DNA of 64,000 nt from Gemmobacter lanyuensis (GTDB taxonomy: Bacteria; Pseudomonadota; Alphaproteobacteria; Rhodobacterales; Rhodobacteraceae), in NCBI RefSeq assembly GCF_014652355.1, contig NZ_BMYQ01000005.1:62001-126000 (forward strand). Reading direction: 5' to 3'. Below, one piece after another: positions 9,709 to 17,681 of this stretch. The position numbers and the translations under genes were made by a program. Each line of letters begins with the position of its first letter. The stretch's first letter is position 1. The notes under the pieces are model-generated. The model saw only the letters and a program-made list of their open reading frames with translations. It was not told where the DNA came from and did no database searches.

Positions 9709-11051
9709 TGCCCTATGAAATGATTGCCGGGCTGATGTTCTCGACCATGCTGCTGATGATGATCACCGGGCAGCGGGTTTTTGGCGTGATCGGCTTTGTC
9801 GGTGTGGTGGCGGCCGTCGCGCTTTGGGGCGCGGGCGGTCAGGCGATGGGCTTTTCCGCGTCGATGAAGCTGATGAAATGGTATCCCATGCTGACGCTGC
9901 CGATGTTCGTCTTCATGGGCTATGTGATGAGCGAGACGCGTCTCGCACAGGACCTGTACCGCATGTTCCACGTCTGGTTCGGGCCGGTGCCGGGGGGCTT
10001 GGCCATCGGGACGATCCTGCTCATGGTGCTGATTTCGGCGATGAACGGGCTTTCTGTCGCGGGTATGGCGATCGGATCGACCATTGCCCTGCCCGAGCTG
10101 CTGCGCCGCGGCTATGACAAACAGATGGTGTCGGGAGTCATTCAGGCGGGCTCGTCGCTCGGGATTCTGATCCCGCCCTCGGTGGTGCTGGTGCTTTATG
10201 CCATGATCGCGCGGGCGCCGGTCAGCCAGCTGTGGCTGGCAGGGATCATCCCGGGGCTGGTGATGGCGGCGGTATTCATTCTCTACATTGCCATCCGCTG
10301 CAGCCTGAACCCGTCACTGGGGCCTGCGCTTTCGGTGCAGGAACGCGCCCAGATCACCTGGGGAGAACGTCTGCGCCTGCTGCGCGCCGGGCTTTTGCCG
10401 CTGATCATCTTTGCCGCGATGATGGGGCCGTTCGTCTATGGCATCACCTCGCTGGTCGAGGCGTCGGTCATCGGGGTGATTGCGACGGTCGCGGCGGCAG
10501 TGCTGAAAGGCCGCTTCACCCGGGACGTCTTTGAAACCGCCACGCGGAACACGCTGGGCATTTCCTGCATGTTCATGTGGATCATCCTGGCCGCCCTGTC
10601 CTTTGGTGCGGTGTTCGACGGGCTGGGCGCGGTGAAGGCGATCGAGGGGCTGTTCGTGGATCAGCTGCACCTGAACCCGTGGACGATTCTGATCCTGATG
10701 CAGCTTTCTTTCCTGGTGATGGGGATGTTCCTTGACGATACCGCCATGCTGGTGATCGTCGCCCCGCTTTACGTGCCCTTGGTGGCGCGTCTCGATCTGG
10801 GTCTGCCGCCGGATCAGGTGCTGATCTGGTATGGCGTGCTTTACACGATCACCTGCCAGATCGCCTATCTGACGCCACCCTTCGGCTACAACCTCTTCCT
10901 GATGCGCGCCTTTGCGCCTCCGGAAATCACCATGGCCGACATCTACCGGTCCGTCACGCCCTTCGTGATCCTGATGGCCGCGACGCTGGTTCTGGTGATG
11001 GTCTTCCCACAGCTGGCGCTTTGGTTGCCCAGCACCATGCAAGTCAAATGA
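9708..11051 (+). CDS. TRAP transporter large permease (DctM type)
   Basis: This is the large permease of the TRAP transporter (447 aa), which carries the substrate using the Na+ or H+ gradient. The start at 9708 overlaps the DctQ stop and has GGGGAGGAGATCTG just upstream. The protein has about twelve hydrophobic segments. It shows DctM features such as AGSSLGILIPPSVVLVLYAM in the middle and FLDDTAMLVIVAPL and LTPPFGYNLFLM in the C-terminal half. The same operon encodes the binding protein 56 bp downstream, so the transporter is complete. Confidence 0.93.
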   Translation: MPYEMIAGLMFSTMLLMMITGQRVFGVIGFVGVVAAVALWGAGGQAMGFSASMKLMKWYPMLTLPMFVFMGYVMSETRLAQDLYRMFHVWFGPVPGGLAIGTILLMVLISAMNGLSVAGMAIGSTIALPELLRRGYDKQMVSGVIQAGSSLGILIPPSVVLVLYAMIARAPVSQLWLAGIIPGLVMAAVFILYIAIRCSLNPSLGPALSVQERAQITWGERLRLLRAGLLPLIIFAAMMGPFVYGITSLVEASVIGVIATVAAAVLKGRFTRDVFETATRNTLGISCMFMWIILAALSFGAVFDGLGAVKAIEGLFVDQLHLNPWTILILMQLSFLVMGMFLDDTAMLVIVAPLYVPLVARLDLGLPPDQVLIWYGVLYTITCQIAYLTPPFGYNLFLMRAFAPPEITMADIYRSVTPFVILMAATLVLVMVFPQLALWLPSTMQVK

Positions 11052-11107
11052 TCCAACGAGGGGTGGCACGAACCACCCCCGCAAATCAGATGCAACGGAG
11101 GTTCAAG

Positions 11108-12142
11108 ATGACGACAAGACGCAAGTTTCTGACGACCGGCGCACTGGGGGGCGCGGCCGCCCTTGCCGCCCCCGCCGTCGTGCGCGCGCAAGCCCCGATC
11201 AAGTGGCGCATGCAGACCTATGCCGGTGCCGCCCTGGGCGAACATGTGGTGAAGCCCGCCGTCGAAGCCTTCAACACCATCGCCAATGGGCAGATGGAGA
11301 TCGAGCTGTTCTACGCCGACCAGCTGGTCCCGACGGCCGAGCTGTTTCAGGCGATGCAGGCGGGAACCATCGATTGCGTGCAATCCGATGATGACAGCAT
11401 GGCCTCGCCCACCGAAGTCACCGTCTTTGGCGGCTATTTCCCGCTGGGCCTGCGCTACAGCCTCGATGTGCCGGCGCTGTTCAACAAATACGGGCTGAAG
11501 CAGGTCTGGGAAGAGGAATATGCCGCCGTCGGGGTCAAGCATATCTCGGCCGGGTCGTGGGACCCGTGCAACTTCTCGACCAAGAAGCCGCTGAACAGCC
11601 TGAAGGATCTGGAGGGGCTGCGCGTCTTCACCTTCCCCACGGCGGGGCGGTTCCTGACGCAGTTCGGCGTGGTGCCGGTCACGCTGCCCTGGGAGGATGT
11701 CGAGGTCGCCCTGCAGACCGGCGAGCTGGACGGGCTGGCCTGGTCGGGTATCACCGAGGTCTATACCGTGGGTTGGGCCAATGTGACCGACTACTTCCTG
11801 ACCAACAATATCTCGGGCGCCTGGATCGGCCACTTCTTCGCCAATATGGACCGCTGGAACGAGGTGCCGCCGCATTTGCAGAAGATGCTCGAAACCTGTT
11901 TCGAACAATCGCACTACTATCGCCAGCACTGGTATTGGGCGGGCGAGGCCGATCTGCGGATCAACGGCGGCAAGCTGAAGCTGACCACCATCCCAGACGA
12001 GGAATGGAAAACCGTCGAGGATGCGGCCGTGAAGTTCTGGGATGAAATCGCCGCCGAGGGCGAAGTGAAGGCCAAGGTGGTCGAGATCATCAAGAAGTAC
12101 AACGCGGCCATGGTCCAGGCGGGTCCGCCCTACCGCTACTGA
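11108..12142 (+). CDS. TRAP transporter substrate-binding protein (DctP type)
   Basis: This is the periplasmic binding protein of the TRAP system (344 aa). The ATG at 11108 follows CAACGGAGGTTCAAG, an excellent ribosome-binding site. The N-terminus TTRRKFLTTGALGG is a twin-arginine (Tat) signal with cleavage near VVRAQ, so export of a folded protein is predicted. The mature part has the DctP fold signatures, including the GELDGLAWSG stretch before the ligand-binding region. The ligand cannot be assigned with confidence; the neighbours suggest a nitrogen-containing alcohol, amine or organic acid. It is followed by a hairpin-rich 210-bp gap before the ligase gene. Confidence 0.92.
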   Translation: MTTRRKFLTTGALGGAAALAAPAVVRAQAPIKWRMQTYAGAALGEHVVKPAVEAFNTIANGQMEIELFYADQLVPTAELFQAMQAGTIDCVQSDDDSMASPTEVTVFGGYFPLGLRYSLDVPALFNKYGLKQVWEEEYAAVGVKHISAGSWDPCNFSTKKPLNSLKDLEGLRVFTFPTAGRFLTQFGVVPVTLPWEDVEVALQTGELDGLAWSGITEVYTVGWANVTDYFLTNNISGAWIGHFFANMDRWNEVPPHLQKMLETCFEQSHYYRQHWYWAGEADLRINGGKLKLTTIPDEEWKTVEDAAVKFWDEIAAEGEVKAKVVEIIKKYNAAMVQAGPPYRY

Positions 12143-12352
12143 CGCAAGGCGGGGGTGCCAGACCGTTGCGCGCCCCCGCACCACAAGATATGATCAAATT
12201 GTGGCCGCCCCTTGCGGCCGATGGAATGAGGAAGATGGCTGTCACTCTGCGCCCCTGTTGCTGGCCCAGAAAGCCCGAGTTCGGCGGCGGTGGCGCTCTG
12301 CGCCCTGCCGCCTGAACCCTTCCCTTTTCCCGTTCGGAACAAAGAGGCCGAC
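12143..12352. promoter_or_regulatory. Leader/intergenic region with two hairpins
   Basis: These are 210 bp between the TRAP binding protein and the ligase. Two inverted repeats are visible: GCGGGGG (12149-12155) with CCCCCGC (12173-12179), and GGCCGC (12203-12208) with GCGGCC (12214-12219). Neither has a U-tract, so they look more like mRNA-stabilising or attenuating hairpins than strong terminators. No convincing promoter or small gene was found. AAAGAGG at 12341-12347 is the ribosome-binding site of the ligase. Confidence 0.4.
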
Positions 12353-13717
12353 ATGCCCGCAAACCTGACCCTTGATGCCCTGAAAGCTGCCGTTGCCGCA
12401 GGCGAGATCGACACCGTTGCCGCCTGCCTGGTCGACATGCAAGGCCGCCTGATGGGCAAGCGTTTCCACGCGCAACACTTCCTCGACAGCGCCCATGATG
12501 AAACGCATTGCTGCAATTACCTGCTTGCCACCGACATGGAGATGAACACCGTGCCTGGCTATGCCAGCACCTCCTGGGCGGCAGGCTACGGCGATTATGT
12601 GATGAAGCCCGATCTTTCGACCCTGCGCCGCCTGCCCTGGGTGCCGGGAACGGCGCTGGTCATGTGCGACGTTCTGGACCATCACACCCACCAGCCCGTA
12701 CCCCATGCGCCGCGCAGCGTGCTGAAGCGGCAGGTCGAACGCGCCCAGGCGATGGGCTTTGACGTGATGATGGCCACCGAGCTGGAGTTCTTCCTGTTCG
12801 ATGAAAGCTATGCCGATCTGTTCGACAGCGGCTATCGCACGCTGACGCCCAAGGCGCGGCACAATGTCGATTATTCCATCTGGGGCACCTCGCGCGATGA
12901 ACCGATCATGCGCGACATCCGCAACAAGCTCTGGGATGCCGGGATTCCGATCGAATGTTCCAAGGGCGAGGCGGATGCCGGGCAGGAAGAGGTGAATGCC
13001 CGATATTCCGACGCGATGGATACTTCGGACATGCACAGCATCATCAAGCTGGGCGTGAAGCAGATCGCCGAAAGCCATGGCGCCAGCGTCACCTTCATGG
13101 CGAAATACGATCACCGCCGCGCAGGGTCCTCCAGCCATATCCACCAGTCGCTCTGGCAAGATGGCAAGCCTGCCTTCCTCGATCCCGCCGACAGCCACGG
13201 GATGAGCGCGGTGATGAAGCATTACATGGCAGGCCAGCTTGCCCATGCCGAAGAGATCACCTGCTTCCTTGCCCCCTACGTCAACAGCTACAAACGCTTC
13301 GTCGTGGGCATGTTCGCCCCCACCAAGGCGGTCTGGAGCTGCGACAACCGCACCGCGGGCTTCCGCGTCTGCGGCGAGGGCACCAAGGCGGTGCGGGTGG
13401 AATGTCGCATCGGCGGCGCCGATCTGAACCCCTATCTTGCCTGCGCGGCCTTGCTGGCCGCCGGTCTCGATGGCATCGAGAAGAAGATGGAGCTGGAACC
13501 CGAAATGCGTGGCGACATGTATGCCGCGACCGGCGCGCGCGAGATCCCCAAAACGCTGGGCGCGGCAGCAGCGGCGCTGAACGGGTCGGCCATGCTGCGC
13601 GCGGCCTTTGGCGATGCAGTGGTGGACCACTATGTCCACGCGGCGGAATGGGAGATTTCCGAACAGAACCGCGTCGTCACCGATTGGGAACGCGCCCGCG
13701 GATTTGACCGGGCATAA
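12353..13717 (+). CDS. Glutamine synthetase-like gamma-glutamyl-amine ligase
   Basis: This is a glutamine synthetase superfamily enzyme (454 aa) of the PuuA/GS-like type, predicted to ligate glutamate to an amine with ATP. The start at 12353 has AAAGAGG six bases upstream. Motifs include ELEFFLF at about residues 143-149 (metal-binding Glu), GQEEVNARYSD, FMAKYDHRRAGSSSHIHQSLW (nucleotide/metal region) and NRTAGFRVCGEG with VECRIGGADLNPYLA. Housekeeping GlnA is about 468 aa, is usually beside glnB and has a different PxxGSGMH-type consensus. This context (aldehyde and alcohol dehydrogenases, TRAP transporter) instead fits gamma-glutamylation of a catabolic amine. The exact amine is unknown. 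Confidence 0.87.
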   Translation: MPANLTLDALKAAVAAGEIDTVAACLVDMQGRLMGKRFHAQHFLDSAHDETHCCNYLLATDMEMNTVPGYASTSWAAGYGDYVMKPDLSTLRRLPWVPGTALVMCDVLDHHTHQPVPHAPRSVLKRQVERAQAMGFDVMMATELEFFLFDESYADLFDSGYRTLTPKARHNVDYSIWGTSRDEPIMRDIRNKLWDAGIPIECSKGEADAGQEEVNARYSDAMDTSDMHSIIKLGVKQIAESHGASVTFMAKYDHRRAGSSSHIHQSLWQDGKPAFLDPADSHGMSAVMKHYMAGQLAHAEEITCFLAPYVNSYKRFVVGMFAPTKAVWSCDNRTAGFRVCGEGTKAVRVECRIGGADLNPYLACAALLAAGLDGIEKKMELEPEMRGDMYAATGAREIPKTLGAAAAALNGSAMLRAAFGDAVVDHYVHAAEWEISEQNRVVTDWERARGFDRA

Positions 13718-13772
13718 GGCCCGGAAACATGGATTGGTGGGGGGTGGCCCCCGCCCTGCAAGGACGAAGACG

Positions 13773-15158
13773 ATGAAACCCATTCAACTCATCTCGCCGG
13801 TCGATGGTTCGGTCTGGCTGGAACGCACCCCGCTGTCGCAGGACGCAGCCTTTGCCGCCGCCGCCCGCGCCAAGGCCGCGCAAAAGGGCTGGGCCGCCCG
13901 CCCGCTGGACGAACGGATCGCGCTGGTCAAGGCCGGTGTCGCCAAGCTGATGGAGATCAAGGAAACCCTGGTCGAGGAACTCGCCTGGCAAATGGGCCGC
14001 CCGACGCGCTTTGGCGGCGAATGGGGCGGGGTGAATGACCGCACCAACTATATGGCCGATATTGCCGCCGAAACCCTTGCCCCCAAGGTGGTCGAGGACA
14101 GCGACCGCTTCACCCGCTACCTTGCCCGGGAAGCGGTAGGCGTGGTCTTCATCATCGCGCCCTGGAATTATCCCTATCTGACCACCATCAACACGCTGGC
14201 CCCCGCGCTGATCGCCGGGAACAGCGTGATCCTGAAACATGCAAGCCAGACGCTCAAGGTCGGGGAACGCCTGGCCGAGGCCTTCCATGCCGCGGGCGTG
14301 CCTGAAGACGTGTTCCAGAATGTCGTGCTGGATCATGCCACGACCGAGGCGCTGATCGGCGCGCGGGCCTTCAACTTCATCAACTTCACCGGGTCGGTCG
14401 GCGGGGGTGCCGCCATTGAAAAAGCCGCTGCCGGCACCTTCACTGGCACCGGGCTGGAACTGGGCGGCAAGGACCCCGGCTATGTCCGCGCCGATGCCGA
14501 TCTGGACGCCGCCGTGGACAGCCTGATGGACGGCGCGATGTATAACGCGGGCCAGTGCTGCTGCGGGATCGAGCGGATCTATGTGCATGAAAGCCTTTAT
14601 GACGCCTTCGTTGAAAAGGCGGTGGCCTGGGTCAATGCGCTGAAGCTCGGCAATCCGTTTGACGCGGCCAGCACACTTGGCCCGATGGCGAACAAGCGCT
14701 TTGCCGCGGTGGTCCGTGCGCAGATCGCCGAGGCCGTGGCCGCAGGCGCCAAACCGCTGATAGATCCGGCCAATTTCCCGGCCGATGACGGCGGCGCCTA
14801 TCTTGCGCCGCAGATCCTGGTGAATGTCGATCACTCCATGCGGGTGATGATGGAGGAAAGCTTTGGCCCCGTCGTCGGCATCATGAAAGTGTCGGGTGAT
14901 GATGAGGCGATCCGCCTGATGAACGACAGCCCCTATGGCCTGACCTGCTCGATCTGGACCGCCGACCCCGAGGCCGCCGCCCAGATCGGCGCGCAGATCG
15001 AAACCGGGACCGTGTTCATGAACCGCTGCGACTATCTTGACCCTGCCCTCTGCTGGACGGGCTGCAAGGATACCGGCCGGGGGGGATCGCTGTCCTACCT
15101 TGGTTTCCATTCGGTCACCCGGCCGAAATCCTACCATCTGAAAAAGGTGACGAAATGA
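13773..15158 (+). CDS. NAD(P)-dependent aldehyde dehydrogenase
   Basis: This aldehyde dehydrogenase (461 aa) oxidises an aldehyde to a carboxylate. The start at 13773 follows AAGGACGAAGACG. Catalytic features are intact: the cofactor-binding region with APWNYPY and NFTGSVGGG, the general base Glu229 in LELGGKDPG, and the nucleophile in GQCCC, where the second cysteine (Cys263) aligns with the GQxC consensus. It lacks about 20-30 residues at the N-terminus compared with many family members, which is common in this group. Its stop overlaps the next start (ATGA), coupling it to the alcohol dehydrogenase, so alcohol-aldehyde-acid oxidation is likely. Confidence 0.92.
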   Translation: MKPIQLISPVDGSVWLERTPLSQDAAFAAAARAKAAQKGWAARPLDERIALVKAGVAKLMEIKETLVEELAWQMGRPTRFGGEWGGVNDRTNYMADIAAETLAPKVVEDSDRFTRYLAREAVGVVFIIAPWNYPYLTTINTLAPALIAGNSVILKHASQTLKVGERLAEAFHAAGVPEDVFQNVVLDHATTEALIGARAFNFINFTGSVGGGAAIEKAAAGTFTGTGLELGGKDPGYVRADADLDAAVDSLMDGAMYNAGQCCCGIERIYVHESLYDAFVEKAVAWVNALKLGNPFDAASTLGPMANKRFAAVVRAQIAEAVAAGAKPLIDPANFPADDGGAYLAPQILVNVDHSMRVMMEESFGPVVGIMKVSGDDEAIRLMNDSPYGLTCSIWTADPEAAAQIGAQIETGTVFMNRCDYLDPALCWTGCKDTGRGGSLSYLGFHSVTRPKSYHLKKVTK

Positions 15159-16318
15159 CCGCGCATAACGTTCCGAACCGGAACTGGTCTTACCCCACGG
15201 CGATCAAATTCGGCGTGGGCCGCATTGCCGAACTGGCCGAACACTGCCTCGCCTCGGGTATCCGCAAGCCGCTGCTGGTGACGGACAAGGCGCTGGCCGC
15301 CCTGCCGATCACCGCCGATGCGCGCGGCATCCTGAAGGCGGCAGGCCTGGGCGATGCCGTCTTTTCCGAGGTGGACCCGAACCCCAACGAAAAGAACATG
15401 GAGGCCGGGATCGAGGTCTACCTTGCGGGCGGCCATGATGGCGTCGTCTGCTTTGGTGGCGGCTCGGCGCTGGATCTGGGCAAGATGATCGCGCTGATGG
15501 CGCATCAGCCTGGCAATCTGAGCGTCTGGGATCTGGAGGACATCGGCGATTGGTATACCCGCGCCGATGCCAGCAAGATCGCCCCGATCATCGCCGTGCC
15601 GACCACCGCTGGCACCGGGTCGGAGGTGGGCCGCGCGGGTGTGCTGACCAACAGCACCACGCATAAGAAGAAGATCATCTTCCACCCCAAGCTGATGCCC
15701 AGCGTCACCATCTGCGACCCGGCGCTGACAGTGGGGATGCCGGGCTTCATCACCGCGGGCACCGGGATGGACGCGCTCGCCCATTGCCTTGAGGCCTATT
15801 GCAGCCCCTTCTACCACCCGATGAGCCAGGGGATCGCACTGGAAGGCATGCGCCTCGTGTTCGAAAATCTGGTCGAAGTCTATGAGAACCCCGGCAATCT
15901 GGATGCGCGCGCCCATATGATGAGCGCGGCCGCCATGGGGGCCGTGGCTTTCCAGAAGGGCTTGGGTGCGATCCACAGCCTCAGCCATCCGGTAGGTGCG
16001 GTCTACAACACCCATCACGGCACCACCAATGCGGTGGTCATGCCCATGGTGCTGGATTTCAACCGCGCTGCCATTGAAGACCGGATCGAAAAGGCCGCCG
16101 CCTATCTGGGCATTGCCGGGGGCTTTGACGGGTTCCGCGCCGCCGTGATGGACCTGCGCGCCAAGCTGAACATCCCCGCCAATCTGACCGCGATGGGCGT
16201 TGAGGCAGCGCGTCTGGATGAGCTGACCGAGATGGCGCTGGAAGATCCGTCCTGCGGGGGCAACCCGGTCGAGATGACGCAGGCGAACACCCGTGCGCTG
16301 TTCGCGGCCTGCATGTAA
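15155..16318 (+). CDS. Iron-containing alcohol dehydrogenase
   Basis: This is a group III, metal-dependent NAD(P) alcohol dehydrogenase (387 aa). Signatures include the nucleotide loop GGGSALDLGKMIAL, PTTAGTGSEVGR, and the metal-binding DALAHCLEAY, HSLSHPVGAVYNTHHG region with its histidines. The gene overlaps the aldehyde dehydrogenase stop by four bases. With the upstream ligase it would oxidise a hydroxyl group of the ligated substrate to the aldehyde. An alternative is a plain short-chain alcohol or diol substrate. A strong 10-bp-stem hairpin follows the stop codon (16326-16350). Confidence 0.92.
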   Translation: MTAHNVPNRNWSYPTAIKFGVGRIAELAEHCLASGIRKPLLVTDKALAALPITADARGILKAAGLGDAVFSEVDPNPNEKNMEAGIEVYLAGGHDGVVCFGGGSALDLGKMIALMAHQPGNLSVWDLEDIGDWYTRADASKIAPIIAVPTTAGTGSEVGRAGVLTNSTTHKKKIIFHPKLMPSVTICDPALTVGMPGFITAGTGMDALAHCLEAYCSPFYHPMSQGIALEGMRLVFENLVEVYENPGNLDARAHMMSAAAMGAVAFQKGLGAIHSLSHPVGAVYNTHHGTTNAVVMPMVLDFNRAAIEDRIEKAAAYLGIAGGFDGFRAAVMDLRAKLNIPANLTAMGVEAARLDELTEMALEDPSCGGNPVEMTQANTRALFAACM

Positions 16319-16325
16319 ACCAAGA

Positions 16326-16350
16326 ATCGGGGGCCGCTGTGGCCCCCGAT
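16326..16350 (+). terminator. Strong GC hairpin between alcohol dehydrogenase and FAD oxidase
   Basis: ATCGGGGGCC (16326-16335) and GGCCCCCGAT (16341-16350) are perfect inverted repeats around a 5-base loop. There is no U-tract, and the next gene starts 17 bases later, so it may weaken rather than stop transcription into the oxidase gene. Confidence 0.55.
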
Positions 16351-16366
16351 CCTGCCGGACGTTGCG

Positions 16367-17608
16367 ATGACCGAACACCATACGACTGAGATTGCCGTGA
16401 TCGGTGCGGGCGCCATCGGCATGGCCGTGGCGCTGCGTCTGGCGGCCGAGGGGCGGCAGGTGACAATCCTTGATCCCGCCGAGCCGGGGATGGGCGCGTC
16501 CTACGGCAACGCAGGCACCATTGCCGATTATGCGGTGCAGCCCGTTGGCACGCCCGATGTGCTGAAAAACCTGCCCTCGCTGCTGTTTGACCGCAATTCG
16601 CCGCTGGCGATCCGGCAGGCGGCGCTGCCTTCACTGATGCCCTGGCTTTTGCGCTTTGCCCGGCAGAGCCTTCCGGGCGCGGCGGTCCGCAATGCCCGCG
16701 CGATTGCCGCCCTTCTGGCCCCCGCCACCGCCGCCTGGGAAGAATTCGCCGCCGAGATCGGCGGGACCGACCTGATGCAGCGGCGCGGTTGCCTCTATGT
16801 CTATGAAAGCGCCCGGGCCTTTCAGGCCGCCGGGCGGGATATGGCCTTCCGCCGGGAACTGGGGATCTCGGTCGAGCTGCTGCGCCCGGATGAGCTGGCA
16901 CAGATGGAGCCGGGCCTGCCGGCGGTGGAGGGCGGCGCGGCCTATTTCCCGCGCGCGGTCTTCCTGTCTGATCCCGGCGCGATGATGCGGCGTTGTGCAG
17001 CCGCGATGGCGCGGGCAGGGGTGGTCCATCTGGCCTACGGCGTGACACAGCTGACGCGGCAATTCGATGGGGTGGTGCTGGAAGCGCCGGGCCTGCGGCT
17101 ACATGCGCGCAAGGTGGTGATCGCGGCGGGCGCGCATAGCCGGGCACTGGCGGCGCAGGCGGGGGATGCCGTGCCGCTGGATACCGAGCGTGGCTATCAT
17201 GTCGAATGGGATATGGAGATGCCGCGGCTGACCCGCCCCTCCTGCCCCACGACGCGGGGGTTCTATCTCTGCCCGATGACTGGACGGCTGCGGGTTGCGG
17301 GAACGGTGGAACTGGGCGGGTTGACCGCGCCACCGTCGGCCCATCGGATTGCGCGGCTGGTGGAGGGGGCAAGGGCGATCTTTCCTGACCTTGGGGAGCC
17401 CACGCGCAGCTGGATGGGCTTTCGCCCGTCGATGCCCGACAGCCTGCCTGTCATTTCACCCTCGGGCAGCGGTGAGGTGATCCATGCCTATGGCCATGGG
17501 CATATCGGCTTGACATTGGCCCCGATAACGGCACGCCTCGTGGCGGCAGTGATTGCGGGGAAGGCCCCGGAGATCGACCTTGCGCCCTATCGGGTGACGC
17601 GGTTCTGA
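16367..17608 (+). CDS. DadA-like FAD-dependent amino acid oxidase/dehydrogenase
   Basis: This is a flavoprotein of the DAO (D-amino acid or glycine oxidase/dehydrogenase) family, 413 aa. It has an N-terminal FAD-binding Rossmann motif VIGAGAIGMAVALRLAAEG, a mid-domain with the KVVIAAGAHS stretch, and a C-terminal HAYGHGHIGLTLAP stretch that closes over the flavin. DadA-type enzymes pass electrons from an amino acid to the quinone pool. In this locus it would be placed to oxidise an amino acid or secondary amine released after the dehydrogenase steps. Substrate stereochemistry cannot be read. The gene ends the locus; a repeat-type hairpin follows at 17621-17641. Confidence 0.85.
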   Translation: MTEHHTTEIAVIGAGAIGMAVALRLAAEGRQVTILDPAEPGMGASYGNAGTIADYAVQPVGTPDVLKNLPSLLFDRNSPLAIRQAALPSLMPWLLRFARQSLPGAAVRNARAIAALLAPATAAWEEFAAEIGGTDLMQRRGCLYVYESARAFQAAGRDMAFRRELGISVELLRPDELAQMEPGLPAVEGGAAYFPRAVFLSDPGAMMRRCAAAMARAGVVHLAYGVTQLTRQFDGVVLEAPGLRLHARKVVIAAGAHSRALAAQAGDAVPLDTERGYHVEWDMEMPRLTRPSCPTTRGFYLCPMTGRLRVAGTVELGGLTAPPSAHRIARLVEGARAIFPDLGEPTRSWMGFRPSMPDSLPVISPSGSGEVIHAYGHGHIGLTLAPITARLVAAVIAGKAPEIDLAPYRVTRF

Positions 17609-17620
17609 TCCGGCCCGAGG

Positions 17621-17671
17621 CCGGGGGTTTCACACCCCCGGACCCCCGTGGGATATTTGGACAACGGGAAG
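17621..17671 (+). repeat. Dispersed GC-hairpin/GGATATTT intergenic repeat, copy 1
   Basis: A hairpin CCGGGGGT-TTCAC-ACCCCCGG (17621-17641) is followed by a CCCCCG-rich stretch and the core GGATATTTGG (17651-17660), then ACAACGGGAAGAG. Five other intergenic places in this window carry the same hairpin-plus-GGATATTT arrangement. The hairpin lies right after the oxidase stop and could terminate transcription. Confidence 0.7.
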
Positions 17672-17681
17672 AGGTAAGAGT

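Noticed and set aside
12353-13717. Housekeeping glutamine synthetase (GlnA)
   Set aside because: No glnB neighbour, the consensus near the metal site differs, and the gene is in a catabolic unit with alcohol and aldehyde dehydrogenases.
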